From NCBI RefSeq assembly GCF_030551755.1, contig NZ_JAUPEC010000026.1, forward strand, positions 1-64,000: DNA of 64,000 nucleotides. Reading direction: 5' to 3'. Below, piece by piece: positions 17,732 through 26,431 of the stretch. The translations under genes were made by a program, and so were the position numbers. The notes below the pieces were generated by a model that worked only from the letters and a program-made list of their open reading frames with translations, did no database searches and had not been told where the DNA came from. The first letter of the stretch is position 1; each line of letters begins with the position of its first letter. This stretch comes from Pseudocolwellia sp. AS88. Its GTDB lineage: Bacteria; Pseudomonadota; Gammaproteobacteria; Enterobacterales; Alteromonadaceae.

Positions 17732-19674
17732 ACAATCAGCCTATCAATTAGTTCTTCAGATTTTTTAATATATTCACGAGCACGTTCTTTAGTACCAACT
17801 CCAGAATCTGGCATGTTTAATAGTAATTCATGTTGCTCTTTAAGACCTTTCCATACGGGTACGTGGCTTTTATCAATAACTGAACTATCGCAATCAGGAC
17901 ATAGCAATTCATCATATAATCCTTCGCCTCCACAACCATCACCAGAGGCTAAACACCAGCTATGCCCTGTCCCTCGAACAAATACGCTATCACTAATTTG
18001 TTTAACTAAACTAGGCATATCTTTTGATTTTTTAAGCCCCCCTCTTTGCCTAAAAGTAGCTATAGCTTCACCTCGCCCTCCTGCAAGGGGCACATCCTTT
18101 ACGATCCAATCAGAAACCAAAGTGCTTTGTAAATCGTTGCGTTCAGTAAGTACTTCATCAAATAGTGAATCATCGAATACATCGGTATTAGCATAATAAA
18201 GCGTCATATCGAGTGACCAATGCTTATAATGCTCTCTCAGGTAGCGTAAATCTCCTAATGAGCTTCTTGCTGCTAAGCATGCGAATGTACGTCTAAAATG
18301 ATGTGTTGCTAAAGGCCAAATAGAGCCTGGAGGAAGTTTTAGATCGTTATTATGCTCTGTAATACAAAGATCAAACTCTTTTGATAAAAGTTTAAGGGTT
18401 TGATTCCAATGATCATTAGAAACCCCATTTAATAGATTAGTTTTGTTATCATTACCCTTAAAAAGGAAAGGAATTAAATTATTTTGGTTTTCTTTATCAC
18501 TATCATTTAAATAAGGAAGTGAAAACCTTATTACGTCGATTAAGGGGAAATTTACAGATGTTAGGTGATCTATTGCTATCCTAACTATTTCTGGAACCAT
18601 CCATTTTGCTTCTGTAGGCTCTTCTTCTAACTTATAAGTTAAGTCTTCTAGCCAAAAATATTCTTCACCATCCCAACCTTCAGATTTAATGAAGCTACTA
18701 AAATTTAAAGATGCAATTTCGGAGTTTCTCATACCTGTAGTTAGGGCAATAATAACATAGCAACATGCTCTTGCCTTATGCATAAATTTTGTTAGTTCTA
18801 TTTTCGAAGAAAAATTATAACGTTTTAATATTTTATTTTTATATTTAATATACTCCCTAGACCTTTTTGCATGATACAAAGCGAGCTTGTCTGGTCTAGT
18901 TGTTTTTATATCGTTTGTTTTTCTTTCATTTTTTAGTTCTTTGTAAGCAATTTTAAGAGCTAATTTTGTAAGTAACGAAAATGATTTAATAATTCTATGG
19001 CTATTATCTTCAAGAAATTTAACTGAATTAGTAAATAACTGACTACATAAATAATCGGGAATACACGGTGTTTGACGTAAATTTCTCCCACCGTTATTTT
19101 TTCGATCATTAGATAGATGTACAACTGAAGAGTCTGGCCACGGATGTTCAGCTAATCCATCAGGTAAAAGATATCTAAAATGATAAAGATCTTCAATTAC
19201 ACCTAAATATTTCGCGTTAGTATTAGTTCCTAATTTTGGATTACGTTCAAATATATAGTCTTGAAATCTATTAGTATCATCTTTATTAAACAATGAAAAA
19301 TTGTATTTTTTTTGACTAATTAAATAATTTATAAATGTTTTTATAGAATAAAAATGACCTATTAATGATTGTGGACCGAGTACCTTCCCTGATCTAGGAT
19401 TTGGAGTATTAAATCGTGTGTAAAGATATTGTTTTGTTGAAAGTAAAAGGGTTGAGTTTTTCTCATCTAAAAAATTAGAACCGTCTGATAATACAGTATC
19501 AAAATTAATTAATGCTCTCGAATTAGATACATTTTTGTTATGGATATAATGTCTAAAATTCCACAAAGCATCAGAAAACCTTGAACAAACCTCACCATTA
19601 AAGTTTAGTGTTACTACTTGATCATCAAACATAAGACTTTTTATTGGAAGGTACTCAGGCTTAATAGCTATCAT
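17728..19674 (-). CDS. third tyrosine recombinase, TnpC position (648 aa), with zinc-ribbon-like end
   Basis: The catalytic domain is recognised by box I TTGMRNSE (Arg316), box II THHFRRTFA (His458, Arg461) and a terminal HWSLDMTLYYANTD (nucleophile Tyr493 or Tyr494). The N-terminal half is a long core-binding region. After the catalytic domain there is a Cys cluster (Cys574, Cys581, Cys592, Cys595: CLASGDGC...LCPDC) resembling a zinc ribbon, an extra seen in large Tn554-TnpB-like recombinases. The ATG overlaps the upstream recombinase stop by four bases. It is expected to act jointly with the two other recombinases to insert and excise the element. Confidence 0.85.
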   Translation of the reverse strand: MIAIKPEYLPIKSLMFDDQVVTLNFNGEVCSRFSDALWNFRHYIHNKNVSNSRALINFDTVLSDGSNFLDEKNSTLLLSTKQYLYTRFNTPNPRSGKVLGPQSLIGHFYSIKTFINYLISQKKYNFSLFNKDDTNRFQDYIFERNPKLGTNTNAKYLGVIEDLYHFRYLLPDGLAEHPWPDSSVVHLSNDRKNNGGRNLRQTPCIPDYLCSQLFTNSVKFLEDNSHRIIKSFSLLTKLALKIAYKELKNERKTNDIKTTRPDKLALYHAKRSREYIKYKNKILKRYNFSSKIELTKFMHKARACCYVIIALTTGMRNSEIASLNFSSFIKSEGWDGEEYFWLEDLTYKLEEEPTEAKWMVPEIVRIAIDHLTSVNFPLIDVIRFSLPYLNDSDKENQNNLIPFLFKGNDNKTNLLNGVSNDHWNQTLKLLSKEFDLCITEHNNDLKLPPGSIWPLATHHFRRTFACLAARSSLGDLRYLREHYKHWSLDMTLYYANTDVFDDSLFDEVLTERNDLQSTLVSDWIVKDVPLAGGRGEAIATFRQRGGLKKSKDMPSLVKQISDSVFVRGTGHSWCLASGDGCGGEGLYDELLCPDCDSSVIDKSHVPVWKGLKEQHELLLNMPDSGVGTKERAREYIKKSEELIDRLIV

Positions 19675-21338
19675 ATTGCCTCCAAAGAGTTTCTTGACGA
19701 CCGCATTGGATTTGGAACATTAAAAGCACTTTCTTTAGCCTTATCTACAACCAACTTATCAAAAGCAGGCTCTATTTCATTCTCAATAACTTTTATCACC
19801 CAAGAATATAATTTCTTCCATTGCTTACGACCAATGAACCCTCTCTCTTTTCTAATTAACCAATAAAAAGAAAACAACCTATGTAAATCAGACTCTATTA
19901 TTACCTGATTAGGGCATTTAAAGCATGCTACAAACCGCGTGCAAGCTTTACCATTACCTTTTGAATATGCGCCTTCATAAGGATCAGAGCAACGACCTAC
20001 ACCTGTATTAAAGTCACCAATAAGAACACTCTTAGCTTTATCGATATTTATATTTAATAGATGAGATATTTTATCGGTAATGTCTTTTTCAGACTCGCCA
20101 AGAAGTGAGTCCGTTAAAACGTAACCAAAGTATTTATGGTTTTTCTCCATCTCAGGAGTAACTTCCAAATAACTCTGATTCATTACGGGAGTGGTATTAC
20201 CTAATAATTTAGAGGTTTTAATTGGATCCCCATTAGTTAATTGCCAAACTCGTGTAGCAAAAGTCTTTCTCAACCTTTTAATTTGAAAATGTAAGGGGGT
20301 TGCATTATCCTTTAATAAATTTGCTCGTTTACCTATACCGTTAACTGCTTTCCAAAAATACATATCAGTTAAGCTTGTTGGCTGTTTTTCACTATTCTCA
20401 ACAAGAAATAAATTATCACATTTTTCACGAAGATGAAGTGTATGTACTAATACTTCATTTATAAGTAGCCCAATATCTTTATGGGTACTAAAGATCTCAT
20501 CAAATTTGATTTCACTTTTCATAGCCTGAACATTAGTATTCATTCCTCTATGTTTATAACTAGTTAATAAAATATGAGTTTCAGGTGCTAAAGGATGGGG
20601 AGAAATACAATCTGTTTTCATATTTAAAATTGTTGAAGTATTCCTTCCTGTTTTAGCTGCAATAATTAAAGTATAAATCGACAGCTTTTGTCTAAAACTA
20701 CCAATAAATTTATCTTGTCGAATCAATTCTAATTGGCTCCATAAATAGCGCATGATTCTCGTCATTTCTGATTTTGAATAAGCTAACGCCCCTTTTCCAG
20801 CTTTATTTACATTAACAAATGGGGCATAAGGAAAAATATCCTTAGAAATTCTTCCTTCTCTAGTAAAATACATCAAAACACTTTTCACATTATTATATTG
20901 CTTTCTAGCACTTACTTTAGATAACTTCCCTGTTAACGTTTTAGATGGTTTATTCTTAATCCAAATTAAGAAATCATTTATCGTTTCGCTCGTGAATAGC
21001 TCTATTTGATTAATATTAATTCCTTTTAGGTGCTGTTCATCTAAAAAAGCAAAAATATGGCCACAACCATCAGAAGCAAAAACCCCAACAGTTGAAGGTC
21101 TGAGTTCATGGGATAATTGATTTGTTGCATTATATAAATCAACAACTAATTGAGTTCTATTAGCATACTTAGCGTTAACAAAATCGTCACACTTAGGCCT
21201 CCCGTAATATTTCCATCTATTAAAGTCAACTAGTACCTTATTCGTTTTAAATAACATATTAGAATTAGTTTTCTCATCATCTAATCTTATTGGAATTAAA
21301 TTACTGTTTTGCAGTGTGAAGTTTTTCTTATCTTTCAT
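19671..21338 (-). CDS. second tyrosine recombinase, TnpB-like (555 aa), divergent box II
   Basis: Box I is AAKTGRNTS (Arg232). Box II reads FQIKRLRKTFATR, with Lys354 in place of the first His but Arg357 kept. The GH motif is LLGNTTP (Asn instead of His), and the nucleophile is probably Tyr390 in NQSYLEV. A C-terminal Cys group (Cys450, Cys466, Cys472, Cys475: ACTRFVACFKC) suggests metal binding. The two His replacements suggest altered or partner-dependent catalysis. The gene starts three bases after the first recombinase stop and overlaps the third by four, so all three are made together. Confidence 0.83.
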   Translation of the reverse strand: MKDKKNFTLQNSNLIPIRLDDEKTNSNMLFKTNKVLVDFNRWKYYGRPKCDDFVNAKYANRTQLVVDLYNATNQLSHELRPSTVGVFASDGCGHIFAFLDEQHLKGININQIELFTSETINDFLIWIKNKPSKTLTGKLSKVSARKQYNNVKSVLMYFTREGRISKDIFPYAPFVNVNKAGKGALAYSKSEMTRIMRYLWSQLELIRQDKFIGSFRQKLSIYTLIIAAKTGRNTSTILNMKTDCISPHPLAPETHILLTSYKHRGMNTNVQAMKSEIKFDEIFSTHKDIGLLINEVLVHTLHLREKCDNLFLVENSEKQPTSLTDMYFWKAVNGIGKRANLLKDNATPLHFQIKRLRKTFATRVWQLTNGDPIKTSKLLGNTTPVMNQSYLEVTPEMEKNHKYFGYVLTDSLLGESEKDITDKISHLLNINIDKAKSVLIGDFNTGVGRCSDPYEGAYSKGNGKACTRFVACFKCPNQVIIESDLHRLFSFYWLIRKERGFIGRKQWKKLYSWVIKVIENEIEPAFDKLVVDKAKESAFNVPNPMRSSRNSLEAI

Positions 21339-21341
21339 AAC

Positions 21342-22526
21342 TTACTCCATCTCATCTAATTCTATTTGATAAGTTGATAATTCTTTTTCTTCAAGACTTT
21401 CAATGCAATGAAGATAAATGCTTGTGGTGGATATAGACGAATGGCCCATTCTTTCTTTTACCCAAGCAAGTGCTTTTGTAGTGCCAACTCTCTTAGACTC
21501 CGCATATAATTCAATTGTAGCGTAAGTGTGTCTCAACATATGAGGGTGAACTTTAAAATTTAATACTCCTCCTTTATCCTTGTTTAATTTAGCATATACA
21601 GTATTAAGTGCAGTTTCACTAAAAGGAGAGCCGAAACGATTCAAAAAAATAAAAGGTGATTCATGACCATACTTTGCTTTATATTTACGAAACCTAATTA
21701 CTCGTTCACCGAAATTAATATAATCCCATAATTCCTTCATCAACATTACTGACAAGTATACTCTCCTAGGTTTACTACCTTTAGTTCGTTGCCCATTCGC
21801 TGTAGGCTCTAAATCTATTGAAATCCGCTTATTTAGATTAGTTAAATTAGGTTCATAAATATGATCAGAAATAAAAGAGATAACTTCATCTTTTCTTAAA
21901 CCAGTAGATAAAATTAATTTAGTAATCAATTTAAACGTGGTGCTATCAATAGCGCTTATTAGCTCTTTACATTGATCTAATGATAAAAGTTTAGGCAACT
22001 TTTTAAACGTCTTTAAAACGAGGTCATTACTTTTTATTTGGTTCTGGCCATGCGTATGTCTTAAAAAGCTAGGCATACTTTCGGGCATAACTTTATATAG
22101 TGTTTCCCATGGTTCAAAATCAATTAAGCCATTTTTATAACAATAATTGTAAAAACGTTTTAAAACAGATAATCGTAGATTTATAGATGAATCAGATACC
22201 CATCGTTTACCATTTTTCTTTACTAAGCTTCTAGACCAATTTCTATATAAAGCCAAAGCGCTTAAAGAGAAATTATCGGTATCGTTTAAATAGGCTTCAT
22301 TCCAATCAATATTATTTGCAGCTAAAAAAGAAAAATAGTCGAGTAGTGAGGTGGCATAACTTTTAACAGTTCTTAAGCTTTGAATTCTAGAGTCTTGTAC
22401 GACCAAATAAATAATGAACTGATAAACTGGGCGAACAATCTCACAGTTTTTATCAATTAGGATGGGTATATTAGAGTAACTCTGACCCGAAATAGTGAAG
22501 TGAGAATCTGTATAAATTAATTGCAA
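21342..22526 (-). CDS. first tyrosine recombinase, TnpA-like (394 aa)
   Basis: This is the most orthodox of the three: box I LSTGLRKDE (Arg211), box II HPHMLRHTYA (His329, Arg332), MGHSSISTTSIYLH (His362, nucleophile Tyr371). N-terminal residues 35-130 form the SAM-like core-binding domain (VKSYATSLLDYFSFL). The TTG start at 22526 follows AAGG. The gene begins 59 bases inside the right inverted repeat, so its promoter probably overlaps or abuts the recombination site, allowing self-control. It leads the four-gene operon running left to 17291. Confidence 0.88.
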   Translation of the reverse strand: MQLIYTDSHFTISGQSYSNIPILIDKNCEIVRPVYQFIIYLVVQDSRIQSLRTVKSYATSLLDYFSFLAANNIDWNEAYLNDTDNFSLSALALYRNWSRSLVKKNGKRWVSDSSINLRLSVLKRFYNYCYKNGLIDFEPWETLYKVMPESMPSFLRHTHGQNQIKSNDLVLKTFKKLPKLLSLDQCKELISAIDSTTFKLITKLILSTGLRKDEVISFISDHIYEPNLTNLNKRISIDLEPTANGQRTKGSKPRRVYLSVMLMKELWDYINFGERVIRFRKYKAKYGHESPFIFLNRFGSPFSETALNTVYAKLNKDKGGVLNFKVHPHMLRHTYATIELYAESKRVGTTKALAWVKERMGHSSISTTSIYLHCIESLEEKELSTYQIELDEME

Positions 22527-22584
22527 ATCTAATGACCTTAAAATACCAATCTACTATTAGAATAGAATAATAATAGTATTATGT

Positions 22585-22608
22585 ATGTAACAAATATAAG
22601 ATCATCTT
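22585..22608 (-). repeat. right terminal inverted repeat of the element
   Basis: On the minus strand: AAGATGATCTT (22608-22598), five bases, TGTTACAT (22592-22585). This mirrors the left end at 1616-1640. One base separates it from the CAT shared with the host junction. Confidence 0.85.
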
Positions 22609-22609
22609 A

Positions 22610-22774
22610 CATACGTTGCGTCATTCTTTCGCGACTCATTTATTGCAACGTGGAGCTGACATTCGTACAGTGCAAGAGCAGTTGGGACATACTGATATTA
22701 GAACAACCCAAATATACACTCATGTTATGGAGCATGGGGCGAATGGCGTAAGAAGTCCTTTATCTGATCTTTAA
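22610..22774 (+). pseudogene. intI: integron integrase IntI, 3' part (last 53 codons), no start codon
   Basis: Reading from CAT 22610 gives [39 protein letters not shown] and a stop at 22772-22774. This is the IntI C-terminus with box II Arg/His, the GHTD motif and the nucleophile Tyr. Sharing the CAT codon with 1609-1611 restores a continuous 320-codon gene. No start codon or promoter is available in this fragment, so it is dead. It ends two bases before the convergent 22777 gene, so host DNA begins here again. Confidence 0.95.
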
Positions 22775-22776
22775 CT

Positions 22777-23316
22777 TTATAAATAAGCACGACTACAAGC
22801 AGCTTCTTTAAATACTTTATTTTTAGCAGTCGATATTTCTTTATATTGTTGTGTCCAGTAAGTGCAGGTTTTTATATTTTCGTTTCTAATATGTGCCCTA
22901 TTCTCTCGTTCTATTTGTCTTTTACGTTTAGCTATTTCTTCTACTCTTTGTTGTTTTTGCTTTCTTTCTTTTAGGTTTTCTTGTTTGATTTTGTCGTAAA
23001 TTTCTTGTCGAAATCGTTCTTCTTGAATCTGTTCAATAGTTTTAAAGTCGTAACGGTGCTGACTGTGTTGTATTTGTAAGTTCATTTTCTGCTCTAGTTC
23101 AAGCTGCCTTATGAGCATATTATTATTAGCTTTATATTTGGCTTCTAAATAAGCTTCTTGATTATTTTTTGCTTGCTCAAGATACAATGTAGATTTTTGA
23201 ATAGCGGCTTCTGTTTCCGATTGGTAAAAGTAGCCAATTAAAGATGAGAAAATAAAGTTGATCACAAAAACAGACAACACAGCGACTAAAGCAAGTCGTA
23301 AAATAACAATCATCAT
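22777..23316 (-). CDS. membrane-anchored coiled-coil protein of unknown function (179 aa)
   Basis: One N-terminal membrane helix (about residues 4-30, LRLALVAVLSVFVINFIFSSLIGYF) is followed by a highly charged Gln/Glu/Lys/Arg-rich helix over residues 45-150 that should form a long coiled coil in the cytoplasm or periplasm. Two Cys lie near the end (TCTYWTQQ, EAACSRAYL). It is not a family I recognise. It is the last of three closely spaced minus-strand genes (gaps of 6 and 4 bases), so 24301 to 22777 is an operon. Its tail meets the intI tail. Confidence 0.75.
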   Translation of the reverse strand: MMIVILRLALVAVLSVFVINFIFSSLIGYFYQSETEAAIQKSTLYLEQAKNNQEAYLEAKYKANNNMLIRQLELEQKMNLQIQHSQHRYDFKTIEQIQEERFRQEIYDKIKQENLKERKQKQQRVEEIAKRKRQIERENRAHIRNENIKTCTYWTQQYKEISTAKNKVFKEAACSRAYL

Positions 23317-23322
23317 AATTGC

Positions 23323-23847
23323 TTAGTGTTTTTTAAGTTGTTCATCAATAACTTTAGTTCTGTTATCCATTAACTGCTGAACATTACTTACATCATTCAT
23401 AAGCTCGGTAATTTTATTGGGGTTAGTGCCTTTACTACCTGAAGGTTGACTACTTTTATTAACTTTTACTGGATGTAACTCTTCTGCTACTAATGGTTTA
23501 ATCGCAGGTATCACGGTTAAGTTTTCTGGTTTTATCCAAGCTTCACTATTCTCTTGGGGTTTGTCTGAATAATACCAAGTGCCCTTTTCATCTTTCCATT
23601 TATAAATAGGAGCATCTTGGCTCTCACTATTTAACGAATCACTAATCAAAGATTTTGAATCATTTAAAAGTGAATCTGTATTGTCTAAGATGCTATTTTT
23701 GAAATTTATAAATTTTTGAGCAAATACATTATGATCGTAAAAGTCTGAAACACTTAGCCAAGCTTCGCCTTTAGGGCTTTTAAGTACAAACAGGCTACCA
23801 ATACTGAGGGTTAACAAACACACTATAAGATAAATAAAGTGCTTCAT
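23323..23847 (-). CDS. DUF4124-domain protein (174 aa)
   Basis: From ATG 23847, four bases after the upstream stop codon. A membrane helix near the start (FIYLIVCLLTLSIGSLFVL) is followed by a DUF4124 core, APIYKWKDEKGTWYYSDKP, around residues 82-100, and a polar tail. DUF4124 modules are small periplasmic domains of unknown function common in gammaproteobacterial envelope proteins. It is in an operon with a four-helix membrane protein and a coiled-coil membrane protein, so a small envelope complex is plausible. Confidence 0.8.
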   Translation of the reverse strand: MKHFIYLIVCLLTLSIGSLFVLKSPKGEAWLSVSDFYDHNVFAQKFINFKNSILDNTDSLLNDSKSLISDSLNSESQDAPIYKWKDEKGTWYYSDKPQENSEAWIKPENLTVIPAIKPLVAEELHPVKVNKSSQPSGSKGTNPNKITELMNDVSNVQQLMDNRTKVIDEQLKKH

Positions 23848-23851
23848 TTTA

Positions 23852-24301
23852 TTACTTAACACCTTTATTTGAGTTGGCTGCATCTTCTAAATATTTAGCA
23901 GACAATTTTTGATAATTAAATCGACAAATCAAAAAAGAGATAACGCCAGCAAGAGCTATAACAATTAGGCTAGAAACATCTCTTACTAGCGACAACAATA
24001 TAATAAGTGTAGGTACAATCAGTAATAATACTAACAAACATTCTGTTTGCTTTTTAACTTTTGAATAACAGAACAAGCCAACCGAAAATAAAATAACAAC
24101 AAACCACATATCAAATGTGAATTGACTTAAACCATTAAATGAAAATAGGTTTTGCTTAGCTGCAACAGAGATCAGTGTTGCTGTAGATAGATGAAATATA
24201 ATTTGAAAAACAAATAGGTTAATAATTAAAAGTAAAACAGGAAGTTTGATGTCTAAAAAGCTAGGTTCTTTTAATTCTTCGTTATTACAATATTGCTGCA
24301 C
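23852..24301 (-). CDS. small integral membrane protein, four predicted helices (149 aa)
   Basis: The start is GTG 24301, six bases after AAGGA. Four hydrophobic segments are visible at about 19-40, 62-80, 87-104 and 108-126, with short loops and a polar tail. No motif is recognised. It is the first gene of the 24301-22777 operon. Confidence 0.7.
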   Translation of the reverse strand: MQQYCNNEELKEPSFLDIKLPVLLLIINLFVFQIIFHLSTATLISVAAKQNLFSFNGLSQFTFDMWFVVILFSVGLFCYSKVKKQTECLLVLLLIVPTLIILLSLVRDVSSLIVIALAGVISFLICRFNYQKLSAKYLEDAANSNKGVK

Positions 24302-24526
24302 TGAAGGTCCTTTTCATAGAGTGGAAAAATAGCCCGAAAATACTATTTTACCTTGTAAGTTAATACAAGTTGCTTTTTAAGATTTCAAGTAAACAATCAC
24401 AATTAAAATAAGAAAACACAGTAAAATTTAAAAACTGACTTTAATTTAATAAATTTGAATTAAGATTAGGTATAATTAGCCTATTAATCTTAATGTTACT
24501 GAAAAGATACTTACTGTAGGTTCACC

Positions 24527-24754
24527 ATGAAAAAGATTGTTTTATATACAATGGCTAATTGCCCGCATTGCAATGTAGCTAAACAATATTTAGATAAAAA
24601 TAACATTACCTATCGATTATGTAATGTTAAAACGCCTGTTGGTCAAAAAGAGTTTTATAAAACAGGCTATAGAAGTGTTCCGGTTTTAAAAATTGGAGAG
24701 CAATTCTTAAATGGTTTTTCAATTAAAGGCTTTCAGAATATGGTAAAAGATTAG
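24527..24754 (+). CDS. glutaredoxin-family thiol-disulfide protein (75 aa)
   Basis: A minimal thioredoxin fold with active site CPHC (residues 12-15, TMANCPHCNVAK), cis-Pro region SVPVLKIG (50-57) and the closing GFS motif (63-65). The length suits NrdH/glutaredoxin-like proteins. Active-site His is less common than Tyr or Val. The likely role is cytoplasmic thiol reduction; the partner is unknown. It is monocistronic, with convergent neighbours. Confidence 0.88.
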   Translation: MKKIVLYTMANCPHCNVAKQYLDKNNITYRLCNVKTPVGQKEFYKTGYRSVPVLKIGEQFLNGFSIKGFQNMVKD

Positions 24755-24767
24755 CGTAAACTAAATC

Positions 24768-24998
24768 TTAACGCTCAGCCGTATCAACTACCTTACTATT
24801 TAAATTAAATACAAAGTGTAAGGCTTTATAAGCAAGCAAGGTGGTAAGAATAAAAAATACTATCCAGTATACTTTATATAAGTTCACACCTTCTCCTGTT
24901 ACAAATTCTACGGGTATTTCTAAAAAAGAATAAAAAAATACGTTAAATAGCTTAAACCATGCGGCAAATAATAATACGGTGATTAACTTGTTGATCAT
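24768..24998 (-). CDS. small two-helix membrane protein (76 aa, unknown)
   Basis: The ATG at 24998 is preferred to the TTG one codon earlier. Two hydrophobic helices (about 6-28 and 44-66) with a short loop between. No recognised family. It is convergent with the glutaredoxin gene (13-base gap). Confidence 0.6.
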   Translation of the reverse strand: MINKLITVLLFAAWFKLFNVFFYSFLEIPVEFVTGEGVNLYKVYWIVFFILTTLLAYKALHFVFNLNSKVVDTAER

Positions 24999-25137
24999 CA
25001 ACTTCTCGGGATATTTTTCGTACTTGGGAAAATAAGGCGCTAATGTAATCTATTTAAAGGCGCGTGTTAATTAAAATTTAATGTTTGAAGCTGATTGTTT
25101 TTGATCTGTGAACAATCTCAGCTAATTTCAAATAAAT

Positions 25138-25171
25138 AAAAAACGCACTTAACTCAATTAAGTGCGTTTTT
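25138..25171. terminator. intrinsic terminator after the porin gene (bidirectional)
   Basis: Perfect ten-base stem ACGCACTTAA/TTAAGTGCGT (25143-25152, 25158-25167), five-base loop, A-run on one side and T-run on the other. It ends the nitrate operon read leftwards. Confidence 0.9.
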
Positions 25172-25193
25172 GTAAAACCTAATCAATTAATGA

Positions 25194-26351
25194 TTAAAAC
25201 TTAGCGGTTACAAATACCCAAATTTTATCAGTATCTACTTTTCCTGAACCGGCATCACCAGCAGAGTAAGACGCTAATTTAACACCTGCTTTATAGTTTT
25301 TAGCAAAACCTTTTGCATATACCGCATCTATTTCAGAACCTAAATCAACGCTATCTACGTCAGATGAAAAGTCATGATAAGTAACAGACAAATTACCACC
25401 TAATACCTTAGTTGAAACAGTAGCGTAAATATCTTCTAAACCTACACCTGGTGTGCCTAAGAATTGATCAGCCCAACCATTAAATTTATGTGCTGTAGCT
25501 AAAGGAGTTGAAAAACCTACACCTTTGTCACTTCCTAATGATTCGTAACCTAATTTAGCCGTAACTTTACCGAAGTTGTATCCACCTTCTAACATTAAGT
25601 AACTTGTATCCGCATCAGACGCATCGTCAGATTGAGTCGCAATTTCCGCTGCGTATAAAAATCCGTCTTTTTTACCTGTAAAGCTTATACCGTAAGTATC
25701 TAAACCATTATCTGTGCCGTTATCTACTTCAAGTAAATACGCATAACCTACAACCTTACCTAAAGAAGTTTTGTAAGCTACATTTAATAAATGATCTTTT
25801 GAATCAAGATCATTTGCCTCAGCAAAGATGCGATTTCTTTTTGAGATATAGGTATAGCTACCTGATAACTTTTCAGAAGCTTGATACATAAAGTTAGCTG
25901 CATCAAATGTTTGTCTGTCTTGTCTCCAACCAACATGACCAACAAAACGATGTCCATCTAGAGTTACAACTTGTCTACCAACTTTTGCTGTAAATTTATC
26001 CGTCTTGTATTGTACATAAGCTTGATCTAATTCAGTGGTTTCTGGATCTGCAACTACAGAGTAAATACCAGCATTGTTACCCGTTGTATCGTTATAATTA
26101 TCTACGCCAGCAATAACGCGTGAATCTTCAAATTCTACAACAGCTGAAAAACCATTATAACTTGCAGTAGCGTGAGTTAAACGAGTTCTTAATGTTAATG
26201 CACTTGCATCTTTTAGTGCGTTATCTTGGTCAACTGACTCGTAACGTAAGTTAAAATCTAATGTGGTTTTAGATTCATCTGCAGCTAATGTAGACAATGT
26301 TGTTGATGCTAATGCAGCAGTAACAAGTAAAGATATTTTATTAAGTTTCAT
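25194..26351 (-). CDS. outer-membrane porin of the nitrate-uptake locus (385 aa)
   Basis: A signal peptide ends at LSTLAADE (about residue 24). The remainder alternates polar and aromatic residues in beta strands and closes with a terminal aromatic (WVFVTAKF), the outer-membrane sorting signal. The style, with RYESVDQDN and TLRTRLTHA near the start, is that of the alginate-export/Opr-like porin family common in Alteromonadales. It stands 80 bases behind the ABC ATPase on the same strand and is followed by a strong terminator, so it belongs with the nitrate genes and probably passes nitrate or another anion. The substrate is inferred from context only. Confidence 0.8.
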   Translation of the reverse strand: MKLNKISLLVTAALASTTLSTLAADESKTTLDFNLRYESVDQDNALKDASALTLRTRLTHATASYNGFSAVVEFEDSRVIAGVDNYNDTTGNNAGIYSVVADPETTELDQAYVQYKTDKFTAKVGRQVVTLDGHRFVGHVGWRQDRQTFDAANFMYQASEKLSGSYTYISKRNRIFAEANDLDSKDHLLNVAYKTSLGKVVGYAYLLEVDNGTDNGLDTYGISFTGKKDGFLYAAEIATQSDDASDADTSYLMLEGGYNFGKVTAKLGYESLGSDKGVGFSTPLATAHKFNGWADQFLGTPGVGLEDIYATVSTKVLGGNLSVTYHDFSSDVDSVDLGSEIDAVYAKGFAKNYKAGVKLASYSAGDAGSGKVDTDKIWVFVTAKF

Positions 26352-26431
26352 GTTTGGTCCTATAATTTTTATTTAATTATTTTTTGTATTTCAGTTAATT
26401 TTTAAAGATTTTTTTAATTTTTTTAATTATT

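Larger units (their letters stand above)
1612..22612. mobile_element. 21-kb three-tyrosine-recombinase element carrying defence-type cargo, inserted in intI
   Basis: The limits follow from the split intI gene. Host sequence ends ...TGTCAT at 1611 and resumes ...CAT-ACGTTGCGT at 22613, and joining the two restores the reading frame. The trinucleotide CAT occurs at both junctions (1609-1611 and 22610-22612), so the exact crossover is uncertain by up to 3 bp. Terminal inverted repeats lie at 1616-1640 and 22585-22608. Contents from left: HTH/coiled-coil protein, Gabija-type gajA/gajB, Xre regulator, small protein plus SF2 helicase, lipase/lipoprotein pair, nitrilase-fold protein, NACHT-nuclease, GIY-YIG protein and three recombinases. 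There is no DDE transposase and no phage structural gene. The general plan resembles Tn554-type site-specific elements, but gene order and cargo are different. Confidence 0.9.

Noticed and set aside
17291-22526. Firm assignment to the Gamma-Mobile-Trio or Tn554 family
   Set aside because: Gene sizes and the GIY-YIG partner do not clearly match either, and no profile search could be run.
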